Below are positions 57,617 through 64,000 of a stretch of 64,000 bases of DNA, piece after piece. The notes beneath the pieces were generated by a model that had not been told where the DNA came from, ran no database searches, and worked only from the letters and a program-made list of their open reading frames with translations. Location of the stretch: assembly GCF_900129005.1 (NCBI RefSeq), contig NZ_FQUN01000011.1:66767-130766 (forward strand). The letters run 5' to 3'. Numbering within the stretch: position 1 is the first letter of the stretch; every line of letters begins with the position of its first letter. The translations under genes and the position numbers were made by a program. This DNA is from Leeuwenhoekiella marinoflava DSM 3653 (GTDB taxonomy: Bacteria; Bacteroidota; Bacteroidia; Flavobacteriales; Flavobacteriaceae).

Positions 57617-58222
57617 ATGAAAGCAACACCAACTTTAATTTGTATACCAGACATTAGTGGGTTTACTCAATTTATGCGTGAAGCAAACTTTGAATTGACC
57701 TCCCAGGTCATTCCAGCTTTGTTAAACGAAATAATCTATGCGAATACTTTAGACCTCAAAGTCTCAGAGATAGAAGGCGACGCTGTTTTATTTTTTAGAA
57801 AAGGAGAACTCCCTGATCTCGCGTCACTCATAAAGCAATGCAAAACATTTTATACCGATTTCTACAAGCGTATTTTAAAACTGCATAAGAAACACAAATC
57901 TGAAGAAGATGCTATTGCAATACCAGAAATTCTAGGTCTTAAGATCATCTTGCATTATGGCGAAGAGATTGCAATGGTACCCATAGGCAATCGTATTAAA
58001 CTCATGGGTGAAGATGTTATAACTGCACACCGACTTTTAAAAAACAACATTGAAATCGATGAGTATATTCTAATCTCAGAACAACTCTATAAACATTTCT
58101 CTCCAGAAGAATTTAAAAAATACTGTGATTGGGCTCCGTTGGAAAAACAAGCTATAGACTTTGAGCATCTGGGCACTATCAATTACCACTACATCAATCT
58201 TGAACCGCTAAGACAGAGCTAA
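57617..58222 (+). CDS. DUF2652 family protein
   Basis: 201 residues from the ATG at 57617 (MKATPTLICIPDISGFTQFM); an ATG eight codons earlier is less likely. 'CIPDISGFTQFM....FELTSQVIPALLNEIIYAN...LKVSEIEGDAVLFFRKGE' resembles the class III nucleotide cyclase fold, the D-I-S-G-F-T and E-G-D-A strands being those of adenylate cyclases. DUF2652 is a divergent relative; the second metal Asp is present in EGDA. Catalysis is not shown. It is not linked to an operon. Confidence 0.85.
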   Translation: MKATPTLICIPDISGFTQFMREANFELTSQVIPALLNEIIYANTLDLKVSEIEGDAVLFFRKGELPDLASLIKQCKTFYTDFYKRILKLHKKHKSEEDAIAIPEILGLKIILHYGEEIAMVPIGNRIKLMGEDVITAHRLLKNNIEIDEYILISEQLYKHFSPEEFKKYCDWAPLEKQAIDFEHLGTINYHYINLEPLRQS

Positions 58223-58278
58223 GCGCATTCAACAAAAACAAATATTGAATTTTAACTAAGAAATTTTATACAGAACCC

Positions 58279-58286
58279 TATTTTTG
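58279..58286 (+). promoter_or_regulatory. -7 element and dyad upstream of the copper-type module
   Basis: TATTTTTG fits TAnnTTTG. Downstream lies an inverted repeat ATTATCTT (58296-58303) / AAGATAAT (58316-58323) that could be an operator, and a dyad CTCGA-ATA-TCGAG (58371-58383) directly before the GTG start at 58384. The operator role is a guess. Confidence 0.35.
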
Positions 58287-58383
58287 CGCCGTAAATTATC
58301 TTGTAGTAAATCCATAAGATAATGTATCGAAACAAGTTTAAATTTTGGAATAAAACCCGAAGCATCTCAATCTCGAATATCGA

Positions 58384-58749
58384 GTGAAAAATCTAGTACT
58401 CATTTTTGCTTTTCTTATGGTTCTGCGCCCGGCATTTCCATTTTTAGAATATGCTTTTGATTACGAATACATAAGTACTGTTCTTTGTGAAAACAAAGAT
58501 GTCCCTAAGCTCAATTGTAACGGGAAATGTTACCTTATGAACGCGCTTGCTGAAGCTTCAGAAAAAGAGTCTAACACAAAAAAGAAAAGCAACACTGCAA
58601 ATGTAGAGCTGCTTCCTTTTATACTAACAGCAAGTGATTTTACAATTCCTGTAAAATTTGTAGAAACTACATTTGTTCCGTTCTCGTTTGCTTCAAAGTT
58701 CATCAGCCGGGAAACCTCTCAAAGCCTCTTACGCCCGCCCATCGCTTAG
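58384..58749 (+). CDS. Small Cys-motif membrane protein, paralogue 1
   Basis: 121 residues, starting at GTG. One N-terminal hydrophobic segment (about 2-20, LVLIFAFLMVLRPAFPFLEY) followed by 'FDYEYISTVLCENKDVPKLNCNGK' and 'CYLMNALAEASEKE', i.e. C-x8-L-N-C-x3-C-Y-L-M, then a basic Lys/Asn stretch and 'SLLRPPIA' at the end. The same layout with the same C-terminal 'LRPPI' recurs in the gene at 59234-59608. The three cysteines and the MbnP/peroxidase neighbours suggest copper binding in the periplasm. No named family. Confidence 0.7.
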   Translation: MKNLVLIFAFLMVLRPAFPFLEYAFDYEYISTVLCENKDVPKLNCNGKCYLMNALAEASEKESNTKKKSNTANVELLPFILTASDFTIPVKFVETTFVPFSFASKFISRETSQSLLRPPIA

Positions 58750-58787
58750 TTTAGTCCTATTTTTTTTATAAACTAAACTTTTAAGCA

Positions 58788-59222
58788 ATGAACATTTTCA
58801 ATAAATGTCTCGTGGTTTTTGCGTGTATCACACTATCTGCAAGTATGAGTTCTTGCGATGCTAATGCAGCACTACGTGACCAATACAACACCTTATTTAC
58901 AGAAGTAATAGCCATTCACGATGAGATTATGCCAGAGATGGGTAAACTCACTGAATTACAAGAACAACTTCAAGCTCAAGATTCGATGACTCCTGCTCAG
59001 CAAGAGATCCTAGACAAACTCAAGGAAACAGACCGAAGCATGATGTCTTGGATGCACGATTTTACAGACACCTATGTAAAAGACCGCACGCCGGTTGCTA
59101 AAATGACCGCAGCAGAGCTTAAAGAAAACATTGAAGGCTTAGAAACCGAACTTGATGAAGTTAAAGAACTGCGTGATTTCACAAATGAAAGCATAGCATT
59201 GGCTCAAAAAAATCTTAACTAA
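58788..59222 (+). CDS. Coiled-coil lipoprotein
   Basis: 144 residues. Lipoprotein signal MNIFNKCLVVFACITLSASMSSC with Cys23, then two long amphipathic helices: 'LRDQYNTLFTEVIAIHDEIMPEMGKLTELQEQLQ' and 'TAAELKENIEGLETELDEVKELRDFTNESIALAQ'. The middle is Met-rich ('DRSMMSWMHDFTD'), with three Met and a His that could hold copper. Flavobacterial proteins of this shape are sometimes annotated as viral A-type inclusion protein by coiled-coil resemblance only. Member of the copper-type operon by spacing. Confidence 0.7.
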   Translation: MNIFNKCLVVFACITLSASMSSCDANAALRDQYNTLFTEVIAIHDEIMPEMGKLTELQEQLQAQDSMTPAQQEILDKLKETDRSMMSWMHDFTDTYVKDRTPVAKMTAAELKENIEGLETELDEVKELRDFTNESIALAQKNLN

Positions 59223-59233
59223 GGAATTATCTG

Positions 59234-59608
59234 TTGAAGTTTTTCTGGCCTCTTTTTGCTGCTTTTATCATGCTGCAACCTGCTGTACCCATACTCAACT
59301 ATGTATTCAATTACGATTACATAGTAGACGAGTTATGTGTAAACCGGGATCGCCCAGAGCTTAATTGTAAGGGTCGCTGCTATTTGATGCAAGCACTTGC
59401 CGATGAAGCTTCAAAGAAAAAAGATGCGCAAGAGCGCGGTGCCAAAAACAACCTTCAGTTAACAATCACCTACTTCTTGGAGCACACTGCTGCCTGGGAG
59501 TTTGAACTCCTAAAACCCAAACCAAAAAATAAAGTAGAGGACTGCTATAATCGCGCAGTTACCTCAGGACATAGCAATCAAATCTTAAGACCACCCATTT
59601 TCAGCTAA
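59234..59608 (+). CDS. Small Cys-motif membrane protein, paralogue 2
   Basis: 124 residues, starting at TTG (59234). Same architecture as the product at 58384: N-terminal span (KFFWPLFAAFIMLQPAVPILNY), 'FNYDYIVDELCVNRDRPELNCKGR', 'CYLMQALADEAS', a basic stretch, and 'QILRPPIFS'. The Cys pattern C-x8-L-N-C-x3-C-Y-L-M is exact. It follows the coiled-coil lipoprotein after 11 bases. The region 59609-59822 after it carries mini-palindromes and a REP-like element, so the next gene may have its own promoter. Confidence 0.7.
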   Translation: MKFFWPLFAAFIMLQPAVPILNYVFNYDYIVDELCVNRDRPELNCKGRCYLMQALADEASKKKDAQERGAKNNLQLTITYFLEHTAAWEFELLKPKPKNKVEDCYNRAVTSGHSNQILRPPIFS

Positions 59609-59707
59609 TTATATAGAACAGCCACAGCATTTAATTTTCAAAGTTGAATATTAAAACCGCTGTGCAAATACTTCAGGCAAACGCCTGACACATCCCATAT
59701 GGGAAAA

Positions 59708-59805
59708 AAGTAAACTACCTCGGGGCAAGCCCACGAGGTATTCATTAAAAAAAAATTAATTTCGAGGCAAGCCTAGGTATTAAACCCTTTGGCGGCGCCA
59801 ATAAA
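59708..59805. repeat. REP-like element, copy 3
   Basis: Starts AAGTAAACTACCTCG and ends CCCTTTGGCGGCGCCAATAAA. The inner dyads are CCTCgGGGCAAGCCCaCGAGG and CGAGGCAAGCCTaGG. Immediately upstream are two palindromes, TCAGGC/GCCTGA (about 59673-59688) and TCCCATATGGGA (59693-59704). It ends 18 bases before the MbnP start codon. Confidence 0.8.
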
Positions 59806-59822
59806 TTCTAATAATTACTGAA

Positions 59823-60629
59823 ATGACAACATTAAAAAGATTTCAATACTTGATTTTAGCCGCTGGGCTAGTTCTCACTTCGTGTTCATCAGACGATGAC
59901 GCTACTCAAAACCTAACAGGAGAAAACAACCTTAGGATAGAATTTGACAACAGTGTAAATGGTGATGATTTACTCTTAAACAGTTCAACCTACACAAACA
60001 GTAATGGTGAGGTACTTACCATAAATCGTTTCAATTATATTGTAAGCAACTTTGTGTTAATCGATACCGAAGGAAATGAATACACCTATCCTAAAGACGA
60101 TAGTTATTTTGTTATTAGCGAAGAAGCAGGTTTAAGCGAAATAACGTTGACTAATATTCCTGCCGGCGATTATGTTGCAGTACGCTTTGGCCTAGGCGTA
60201 GACCAGGAAAAATACCTGCAAGGCGCAGCAGGTCAGGGAGATTTTCTTCAGCTGGCTGAAGAAACAAACATGATGTGGTCTTGGCTTGCTGGTTATAAAT
60301 TCTTGAATTTCGAAGGTACGTTTACTTCTCCCACAGTAACTGAAGCTACTAGTTTTCAGATTCATATGGGAAGCCATGGCAGCAGTTTAGACAACTACAA
60401 AGAACTCACTTTAGAACTGCCTACAAATGCATTAGTAAGTTCAACCCTGAGCCCTATTGTACATCTAGCTGTTGATGCCAATCAAATTCTTGACGGTAAC
60501 ACTAAAATTGTATTGTCTGAAAAAGCGGTAGTGATGATTGACGAAGTTAAAAGTCCGCAAATTGCGACCAATGCTGCGACTATGTTTCGGGTAGATCACG
60601 TGCACAATGGTGAGAATCTTGAGCATTAA
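59823..60629 (+). CDS. MbnP family copper-associated lipoprotein
   Basis: 268 residues. Lipoprotein signal ending LVLTSC (Cys ~21), then an Asp-rich linker and the MbnP domain: 'LRIEFDNSVNGDDLLLNSSTYTNSNGEVLTINRFNYIVSNFVLID', 'YFVISEEAGLSEITLTNIPAGDYVAVRFGLGVD', 'MMWSWLAGYKFLNFEG', 'FQIHMGSHGSS'. MbnP proteins bind copper, often through oxidised tryptophan products made by the partner di-haem enzyme MbnH. The conserved W-S-W and the following di-haem peroxidase gene fit this pair. Confidence 0.9.
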   Translation: MTTLKRFQYLILAAGLVLTSCSSDDDATQNLTGENNLRIEFDNSVNGDDLLLNSSTYTNSNGEVLTINRFNYIVSNFVLIDTEGNEYTYPKDDSYFVISEEAGLSEITLTNIPAGDYVAVRFGLGVDQEKYLQGAAGQGDFLQLAEETNMMWSWLAGYKFLNFEGTFTSPTVTEATSFQIHMGSHGSSLDNYKELTLELPTNALVSSTLSPIVHLAVDANQILDGNTKIVLSEKAVVMIDEVKSPQIATNAATMFRVDHVHNGENLEH

Positions 60630-60639
60630 TTAATACTAA

Positions 60640-60664
60640 AGCGTAGCATTTATAATGCTACGCT
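60640..60664 (+). terminator. Terminator/attenuator between MbnP and peroxidase genes
   Basis: AGCGTAGCATT-TAT-AATGCTACGCT is a perfect 11-bp stem followed by AAATTTTTATT. It ends 11 bases before the peroxidase ATG (60676), so partial termination probably lowers peroxidase expression relative to MbnP. Confidence 0.75.
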
Positions 60665-60675
60665 AAATTTTTATT

Positions 60676-61731
60676 ATGAAATACAGTATTAAACTTGCTT
60701 TAAGCATGGTAGTGCTCAGTCTGATTTTTGCATGTAGCAAAAGTGACGACACAGACTACTTTGCTTTAGATGAAAACCTAGAAGTTAGTATACCGGCTAA
60801 TTTTCCGGAGATGCACTATGACATCAGTAAAAATCCGCCTACAAAAAACGGATTCGAACTGGGTAAAAAATTATTTTATGATGGCAAATTATCATCCAAC
60901 GGATTCATTTCCTGTGGTTTTTGTCACGAGCAACGCTTTGCCTTTACGCATCACGGACATCAATTTAGCCACGGTATAGACGATCTGGAAGGAACCCGAA
61001 ATGCACCGGCTGTTCAAAACATGGCTTTTCAAAGTCAATTCTCATGGGATGGCGGCACCTCTCATCTTGATTTATTTCCCATCATACCTATTACTAATGA
61101 GGTTGAAATGGGAGAAACCATAAGTAACGTGCTTACAAAACTACAAGCAGATAGCGAATATCAACGCTTGTTTGCTTCGGCTTTTGAAGACGGTTCGGTT
61201 AATAACGAAAACTTCTTTAAGGCGCTTTCACAATTTATGGTGATGATGATTTCGTCTAACTCTAAATACGACAAATACGTACGGAATGAGACTGGCGGTG
61301 AATTTTCAGAACTAGAAAAAGAAGGATTGGGTGTTTTTGAAACCAAGTGCGCTTCCTGTCACAAAACCGATCTATTTACAGATAGTGCCTTTAGAAATAA
61401 TGGCCTTCCTCCCTATCCCGGAATTAACGATCTAGGCCGAGCAGCAGTTAGCGGCAGCACCGCAGACCACTATAAGTTTAAAGTACCCAGTTTGCGTAAT
61501 GTAGCTGTCACAGCTCCATATATGCATGACGGGCGTTTTGGAAGCTTGGCTTCTGTACTCAATTTTTACAATTCGGGGGTGCAAGATTCTGAAACCTTAG
61601 ATCCCATATTAAAACAAAATGGAAGATTAGGAATAGCTCTCAGCGCTACAGAGCAAGAAGCTCTAATCGCATTTTTAAACACACTTACAGATTCTGAATA
61701 CCTCAACGATAAGCGTTTTGCAGAATATTAA
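60676..61731 (+). CDS. Di-haem cytochrome c peroxidase (MbnH-type) lipoprotein
   Basis: 351 residues. Lipoprotein signal with Cys20. Two haem-binding motifs CGFCH (C80, C83, H84) and CASCH (C225, C228, H229), spaced as in bacterial di-haem peroxidases. 'GLPPYPGINDLGR' and 'KFKVPSLRNVAVTAPYMHDGRFGSLASVLNFYN' are typical for the C-terminal domain. In MbnP/MbnH pairs the enzyme oxidises a tryptophan of MbnP; otherwise these proteins reduce H2O2. The MbnP neighbour favours the former. Final Met and His axial ligands seem present (YMHDG). Confidence 0.92.
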   Translation: MKYSIKLALSMVVLSLIFACSKSDDTDYFALDENLEVSIPANFPEMHYDISKNPPTKNGFELGKKLFYDGKLSSNGFISCGFCHEQRFAFTHHGHQFSHGIDDLEGTRNAPAVQNMAFQSQFSWDGGTSHLDLFPIIPITNEVEMGETISNVLTKLQADSEYQRLFASAFEDGSVNNENFFKALSQFMVMMISSNSKYDKYVRNETGGEFSELEKEGLGVFETKCASCHKTDLFTDSAFRNNGLPPYPGINDLGRAAVSGSTADHYKFKVPSLRNVAVTAPYMHDGRFGSLASVLNFYNSGVQDSETLDPILKQNGRLGIALSATEQEALIAFLNTLTDSEYLNDKRFAEY

Positions 61732-61743
61732 AAAAGAAATCAA

Positions 61744-62730
61744 ATGAAAAAATATATAACTACTTGCTTAATTGTAGCGGCAGTTTTTTCGGTACAAGCT
61801 AAAACAAGCGAGACCAAAATTATAGATCCTGAGATCAATCCGTTTTATAAATACGATTATGAAGACTGTGATTTTTGCGGTTGCGGAAGTACCGGTGGTG
61901 GTATGGGTTATGGTACGGTAGGCAACGAAAATTTTGTAGGCCTGCGCTACATTTACCAACGTTACCAATCCAGAGACGGAATTTTTAATAATTCGCCTTG
62001 GGTAGAAGAAAACTTCAACACCCTACAACTTTGGGGTAAAATTCCAATTACCGAAAAACTGAGTGTAACTGCAATTGTTCCGTATCATTTTCATCACCGT
62101 AATTTTGTAGATCGAACTTCACAAGACATCAATGGTTTGGGAGATGTGAGTGTGTTAGCATTTTACGCACTAATCACTCCGGTTCCTAATGGTTTGTATG
62201 AAAATCAAATTACAAAATACAAACACAGCCTTGAAGTAGGTGGTGGTGTAAAATTACCTACTGGCGAATACAAGCGTTCTAACAATGAAGGCAGTGTAAA
62301 TCCAAGTTTTCAAGTGGGTACAGGAAGTCTTGATTACATTTTAGCCGCGAACTATTCAGTAGGGTATGAAAACTGGGGCTTGGGCTTGATGACGAATTAT
62401 ACCTTTAAAACCGAAAACAAAAAAGACTATCATTTTGGCGATCAATTCACTTACGGAATCAATCTTTCTAAAGTGTACAACACCCTTAAAATAGATAAAA
62501 TCATTCCGTTTATAGGTCTGGCAGGCGAAGTTTATTCTGAAAATGAGAGCTACGGTTTACCTGTTGCAGATACCGAAGGCAATGTGCTTTTTGGACGCTT
62601 AGGCGCTGAAGTTTCACTAAAAAAATTAAGTGCCGGTGTCAATTTAATGCTTCCGGTAAGTCAAGATTTAAATGATGGTAAAGTAGAAGCTAAATACCGC
62701 TTAGGACTTCACTTCAATTATATGTTATAA
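61744..62730 (+). CDS. Outer-membrane beta-barrel protein with a Cys cluster
   Basis: 328 residues. Signal peptide MKKYITTCLIVAAVFSVQA. Near the mature N-terminus stands 'YDYEDCDFCGCGSTGGGMGYG', three or four cysteines and a glycine run, followed by a beta-rich region ('VGLRYIYQRYQSR', 'LQLWGKIPITEKLSVTAIVPYHFHHRNF', 'LEVGGGVKLPTGEY') that ends in an aromatic strand (LHFNYML). The barrel resembles MetA-pathway/transporter-type outer-membrane proteins. Being 12 bp after the peroxidase gene it is likely the export or uptake channel of the module; copper is the best guess. Confidence 0.8.
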   Translation: MKKYITTCLIVAAVFSVQAKTSETKIIDPEINPFYKYDYEDCDFCGCGSTGGGMGYGTVGNENFVGLRYIYQRYQSRDGIFNNSPWVEENFNTLQLWGKIPITEKLSVTAIVPYHFHHRNFVDRTSQDINGLGDVSVLAFYALITPVPNGLYENQITKYKHSLEVGGGVKLPTGEYKRSNNEGSVNPSFQVGTGSLDYILAANYSVGYENWGLGLMTNYTFKTENKKDYHFGDQFTYGINLSKVYNTLKIDKIIPFIGLAGEVYSENESYGLPVADTEGNVLFGRLGAEVSLKKLSAGVNLMLPVSQDLNDGKVEAKYRLGLHFNYML

Positions 62731-62739
62731 ACTAATTAG

Positions 62740-62780
62740 TAGTGTTCGTGGACAGTTCTACGAGAAGTTCCCGAACACTA
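62740..62780. terminator. Bidirectional hairpin between convergent genes
   Basis: TAGTGTTCG (62740-62748) and CGAACACTA (62772-62780) form a 9-bp stem; the loop (about 23 bases) contains a second small dyad (GTTCTACGAGAAC-like). It separates the barrel gene (plus) from the HPP gene (minus). Confidence 0.55.
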
Positions 62781-62799
62781 ACAATTAAAAACTCTTCTA

Positions 62800-63384
62800 T
62801 TATTTTCTTAGCAGACGCGTAAGAAAACGCCTTTTTGAACTGGCAGGGTACTTTCGATGCTTAGTAAGGTTGTTAAAAACCAGAGCGGTTACAAAAAGAA
62901 TCAAGGTTCCTGTTAACACCGGAGAAAGAACATACCCATACCCTAGTTCACTGATTTTTGTGTTTCCTATAATGGCTATTAATGCTGTAGCACCACCGGG
63001 TGGGTGTAAGGTCTTTGTAAACTGCATAGCGATTATAGAAGTTGCCACAGCCAGAGGCGCTGTGAGCCAGATAATATCTGGCATAAATTTACCTATCGTA
63101 ACACCAATAACAGCTGAAATTAGGTGACCTCCTATTAAATTTCTAGGTTGAGCCATAGGACTGTTTATCGCTCCGTAAATCAAAACACTAGAAGCCCCAA
63201 AAGAACCGATTAAGAAAATAGTTTCTAGTTCTGGTAAAAACTGAGATTGCACCCAAGCGATAAGTCCGATCCCTATAAATGCCCCCACAAATGACCAGAA
63301 ATACTCTTTATAGTCAACAAAAGTTTCTTTGTAAATAATGTATTTAGAAATCCTATACGTTCTTCTTACAGTTCTTTTAGGCAT
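62800..63384 (-). CDS. HPP family membrane protein
   Basis: 194 residues with four to five hydrophobic spans. The family motif is exact: 'FTKTLHPPGGATALIAIIG', and 'GSFGASSVLIYGAINSPMAQPRNLIGGHLISAVIGVTIG' is the preceding span pair. HPP proteins are linked to nitrite transport in chloroplasts; bacterial substrates are mostly unknown. The N-terminal ~30 residues are basic and cytoplasmic. Stands alone with the GreA/GreB-like gene 40 bp upstream. Confidence 0.9.
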   Translation of the reverse strand: MPKRTVRRTYRISKYIIYKETFVDYKEYFWSFVGAFIGIGLIAWVQSQFLPELETIFLIGSFGASSVLIYGAINSPMAQPRNLIGGHLISAVIGVTIGKFMPDIIWLTAPLAVATSIIAMQFTKTLHPPGGATALIAIIGNTKISELGYGYVLSPVLTGTLILFVTALVFNNLTKHRKYPASSKRRFLTRLLRK

Positions 63385-63424
63385 TGGATATTAACTTTTA
63401 TAATTGTGTCTCTGAACTTAAAGC

Positions 63425-63838
63425 TTACAGCATAAAACTGTCTATAAAGGTATCTTGCTGCTCAACGCATTTGATGTATAAATCGAAATAGTTTCCATCC
63501 TTAAAATACTGTACAGTATCTCCTGCTGCACAGCCCAAAATTGCAGCTCCAAGAGCTGTCAGCACTGAGGTTTCCTGCGAATCTTCAGAAACATTGGAAT
63601 TTAAAATTAACGTTGTGTTCAGCTCTTTTGAACCTAAAGCCAGCAATACGTTACTATGAAGTCGTACCACATCATTTGGCATATGCTGAGCATCCCAAAT
63701 TCTGGCACTATGCAATTTAGCATCTAATACCCTTAACGCACATCCATAAGAATCCTGAATAAGATGATGTGAAAAATTCATCACCTTTTTAAGATGCACA
63801 TATTCTTTCTTTTCCAGTAAAAAGTGATTGTATTTCAT
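63425..63838 (-). CDS. GreA/GreB C-terminal-domain protein (Rnk-like)
   Basis: 137 residues. After a short N-terminal helix the protein follows the Gre-factor C-terminal/FKBP-like domain: 'DVVRLHSNVLLALGSKELNTTLILNSNVSEDSQETSVLTALGAAILGCAAGDTVQYF'. The long coiled-coil finger of GreA with its acidic tip is missing, so it is closer to Rnk, which binds RNA polymerase without cleavage activity. Transcription-related role is inferred. The gene is the last in the window on the minus strand. Confidence 0.75.
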   Translation of the reverse strand: MKYNHFLLEKKEYVHLKKVMNFSHHLIQDSYGCALRVLDAKLHSARIWDAQHMPNDVVRLHSNVLLALGSKELNTTLILNSNVSEDSQETSVLTALGAAILGCAAGDTVQYFKDGNYFDLYIKCVEQQDTFIDSFML

Positions 63839-63851
63839 AGCTACAACTAAA

Positions 63852-63907
63852 AAAGCCCGTACCCGATAGTGTGATCCCTACTTCACGTGAATCGGGGTTT
63901 GGGCTTT
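63852..63907 (-). terminator. Long hairpin terminator for a minus-strand gene beyond the window
   Basis: AAAGCCC/GGGCTTT and CCCGAT/ATCGGG form nested stems around an inner dyad (GTGA/TCAC). On the minus strand it ends in TTTTTTAG, so it would stop transcription coming from beyond 64000, just upstream of the GreA/GreB-like gene. The remaining 63910-64000 shows no gene. Confidence 0.6.
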
Positions 63908-64000
63908 ATTAAGTTTAATTCAAAAAATACCAGAGAAGACGCACTTGCTCAATTTGAATGCTGCTCCAATTAATTCGTATTAAATCACCTTAGGCCAAAA

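Noticed and set aside
653-58383. Shared dyad CTCGA-NTA-TCGAG at 653-665 and 58371-58383
   Set aside because: Only two short copies in unrelated positions (after a gene, before a gene); a chance match is likely.
1-64000. CRISPR arrays, rRNA and tRNA genes
   Set aside because: No regularly spaced direct repeats and no rRNA or cloverleaf-like stretch was noticed; a tRNA scan could still find something I missed by eye.

Overview
The window looks like a chromosomal segment of a member of the Bacteroidota, family Flavobacteriaceae. The evidence is the protein families (GLPGLI, DUF5689, DUF3078, DUF2480, DUF3109, DUF5723 remnant, HisKA_3 kinases with periplasmic TPRs, SusC-like and OMP_b-brl receptors), the near absence of Shine-Dalgarno sequences, several upstream elements matching the flavobacterial -7 box TAnnTTTG, and the many short palindromes between genes. 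The genus cannot be fixed from sequence alone. No rRNA, tRNA, CRISPR array, phage or intact insertion sequence was recognised.

1-11.3 kb is an accessory region. Small orthodox genes (Dabb, DUF2007, MepB, TonB_C-like lipoprotein, membrane protein) alternate with visibly AT-rich genes that behave like exchangeable cassettes: a zinc-ribbon membrane protein, two lipoproteins, an exported SUFU-domain protein, and a 1007-residue metallophosphoesterase fused to a STAND/NACHT-type NTPase that resembles anti-phage conflict proteins. Four of these cassette units start just after the same ~55-bp sequence ending in TATAACGAGTT. Two end with the same 17-mer on the minus strand. In those two, the first ~9 bases after the common sequence are the reverse complement of the bases just before the common end motif. 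This recalls integron gene cassettes, but no integrase is in the window. A decayed REP-associated transposase (RAYT) with a REP-like element inside it, and an IS transposase tail, sit in the same region.

11.3-32.8 kb is mostly ordinary chromosome: DUF1440-like and FUSC-type membrane proteins, a methionine aminotransferase with DUF3109, MarC, an S41 protease with dCMP deaminase, HupE/UreJ, BrkB, a secreted endonuclease/exonuclease with a TonB-dependent receptor and a DUF5689 lipoprotein, a lipoprotein-type peptide deformylase, and a NarL-type two-component pair. 32.8-43.2 kb is a signalling/GLPGLI island: an outer-membrane barrel protein, four GLPGLI genes (one broken), small exported peptides too short for routine gene calling, a TPR histidine kinase with an unusual response regulator, a LytTR regulator, and signs of internal duplication and deletion.

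43.4-53.6 kb holds hflX and the SUF iron-sulfur operon (HesB-sufB-sufC-sufD-sufS-META-sufE-MIP18-DUF2480, minus strand), which carries two decayed genes (four-helix-bundle S23 type and SdpI type). 53.8-57.6 kb holds thiL, a hydrolase, brnQ and a tiny basic protein. 58.4-62.7 kb is a probable copper-handling module (two paralogous Cys-motif membrane proteins around a coiled-coil lipoprotein, MbnP, a di-haem cytochrome c peroxidase and an outer-membrane barrel). The window closes with an HPP protein and a GreA/GreB-like protein.
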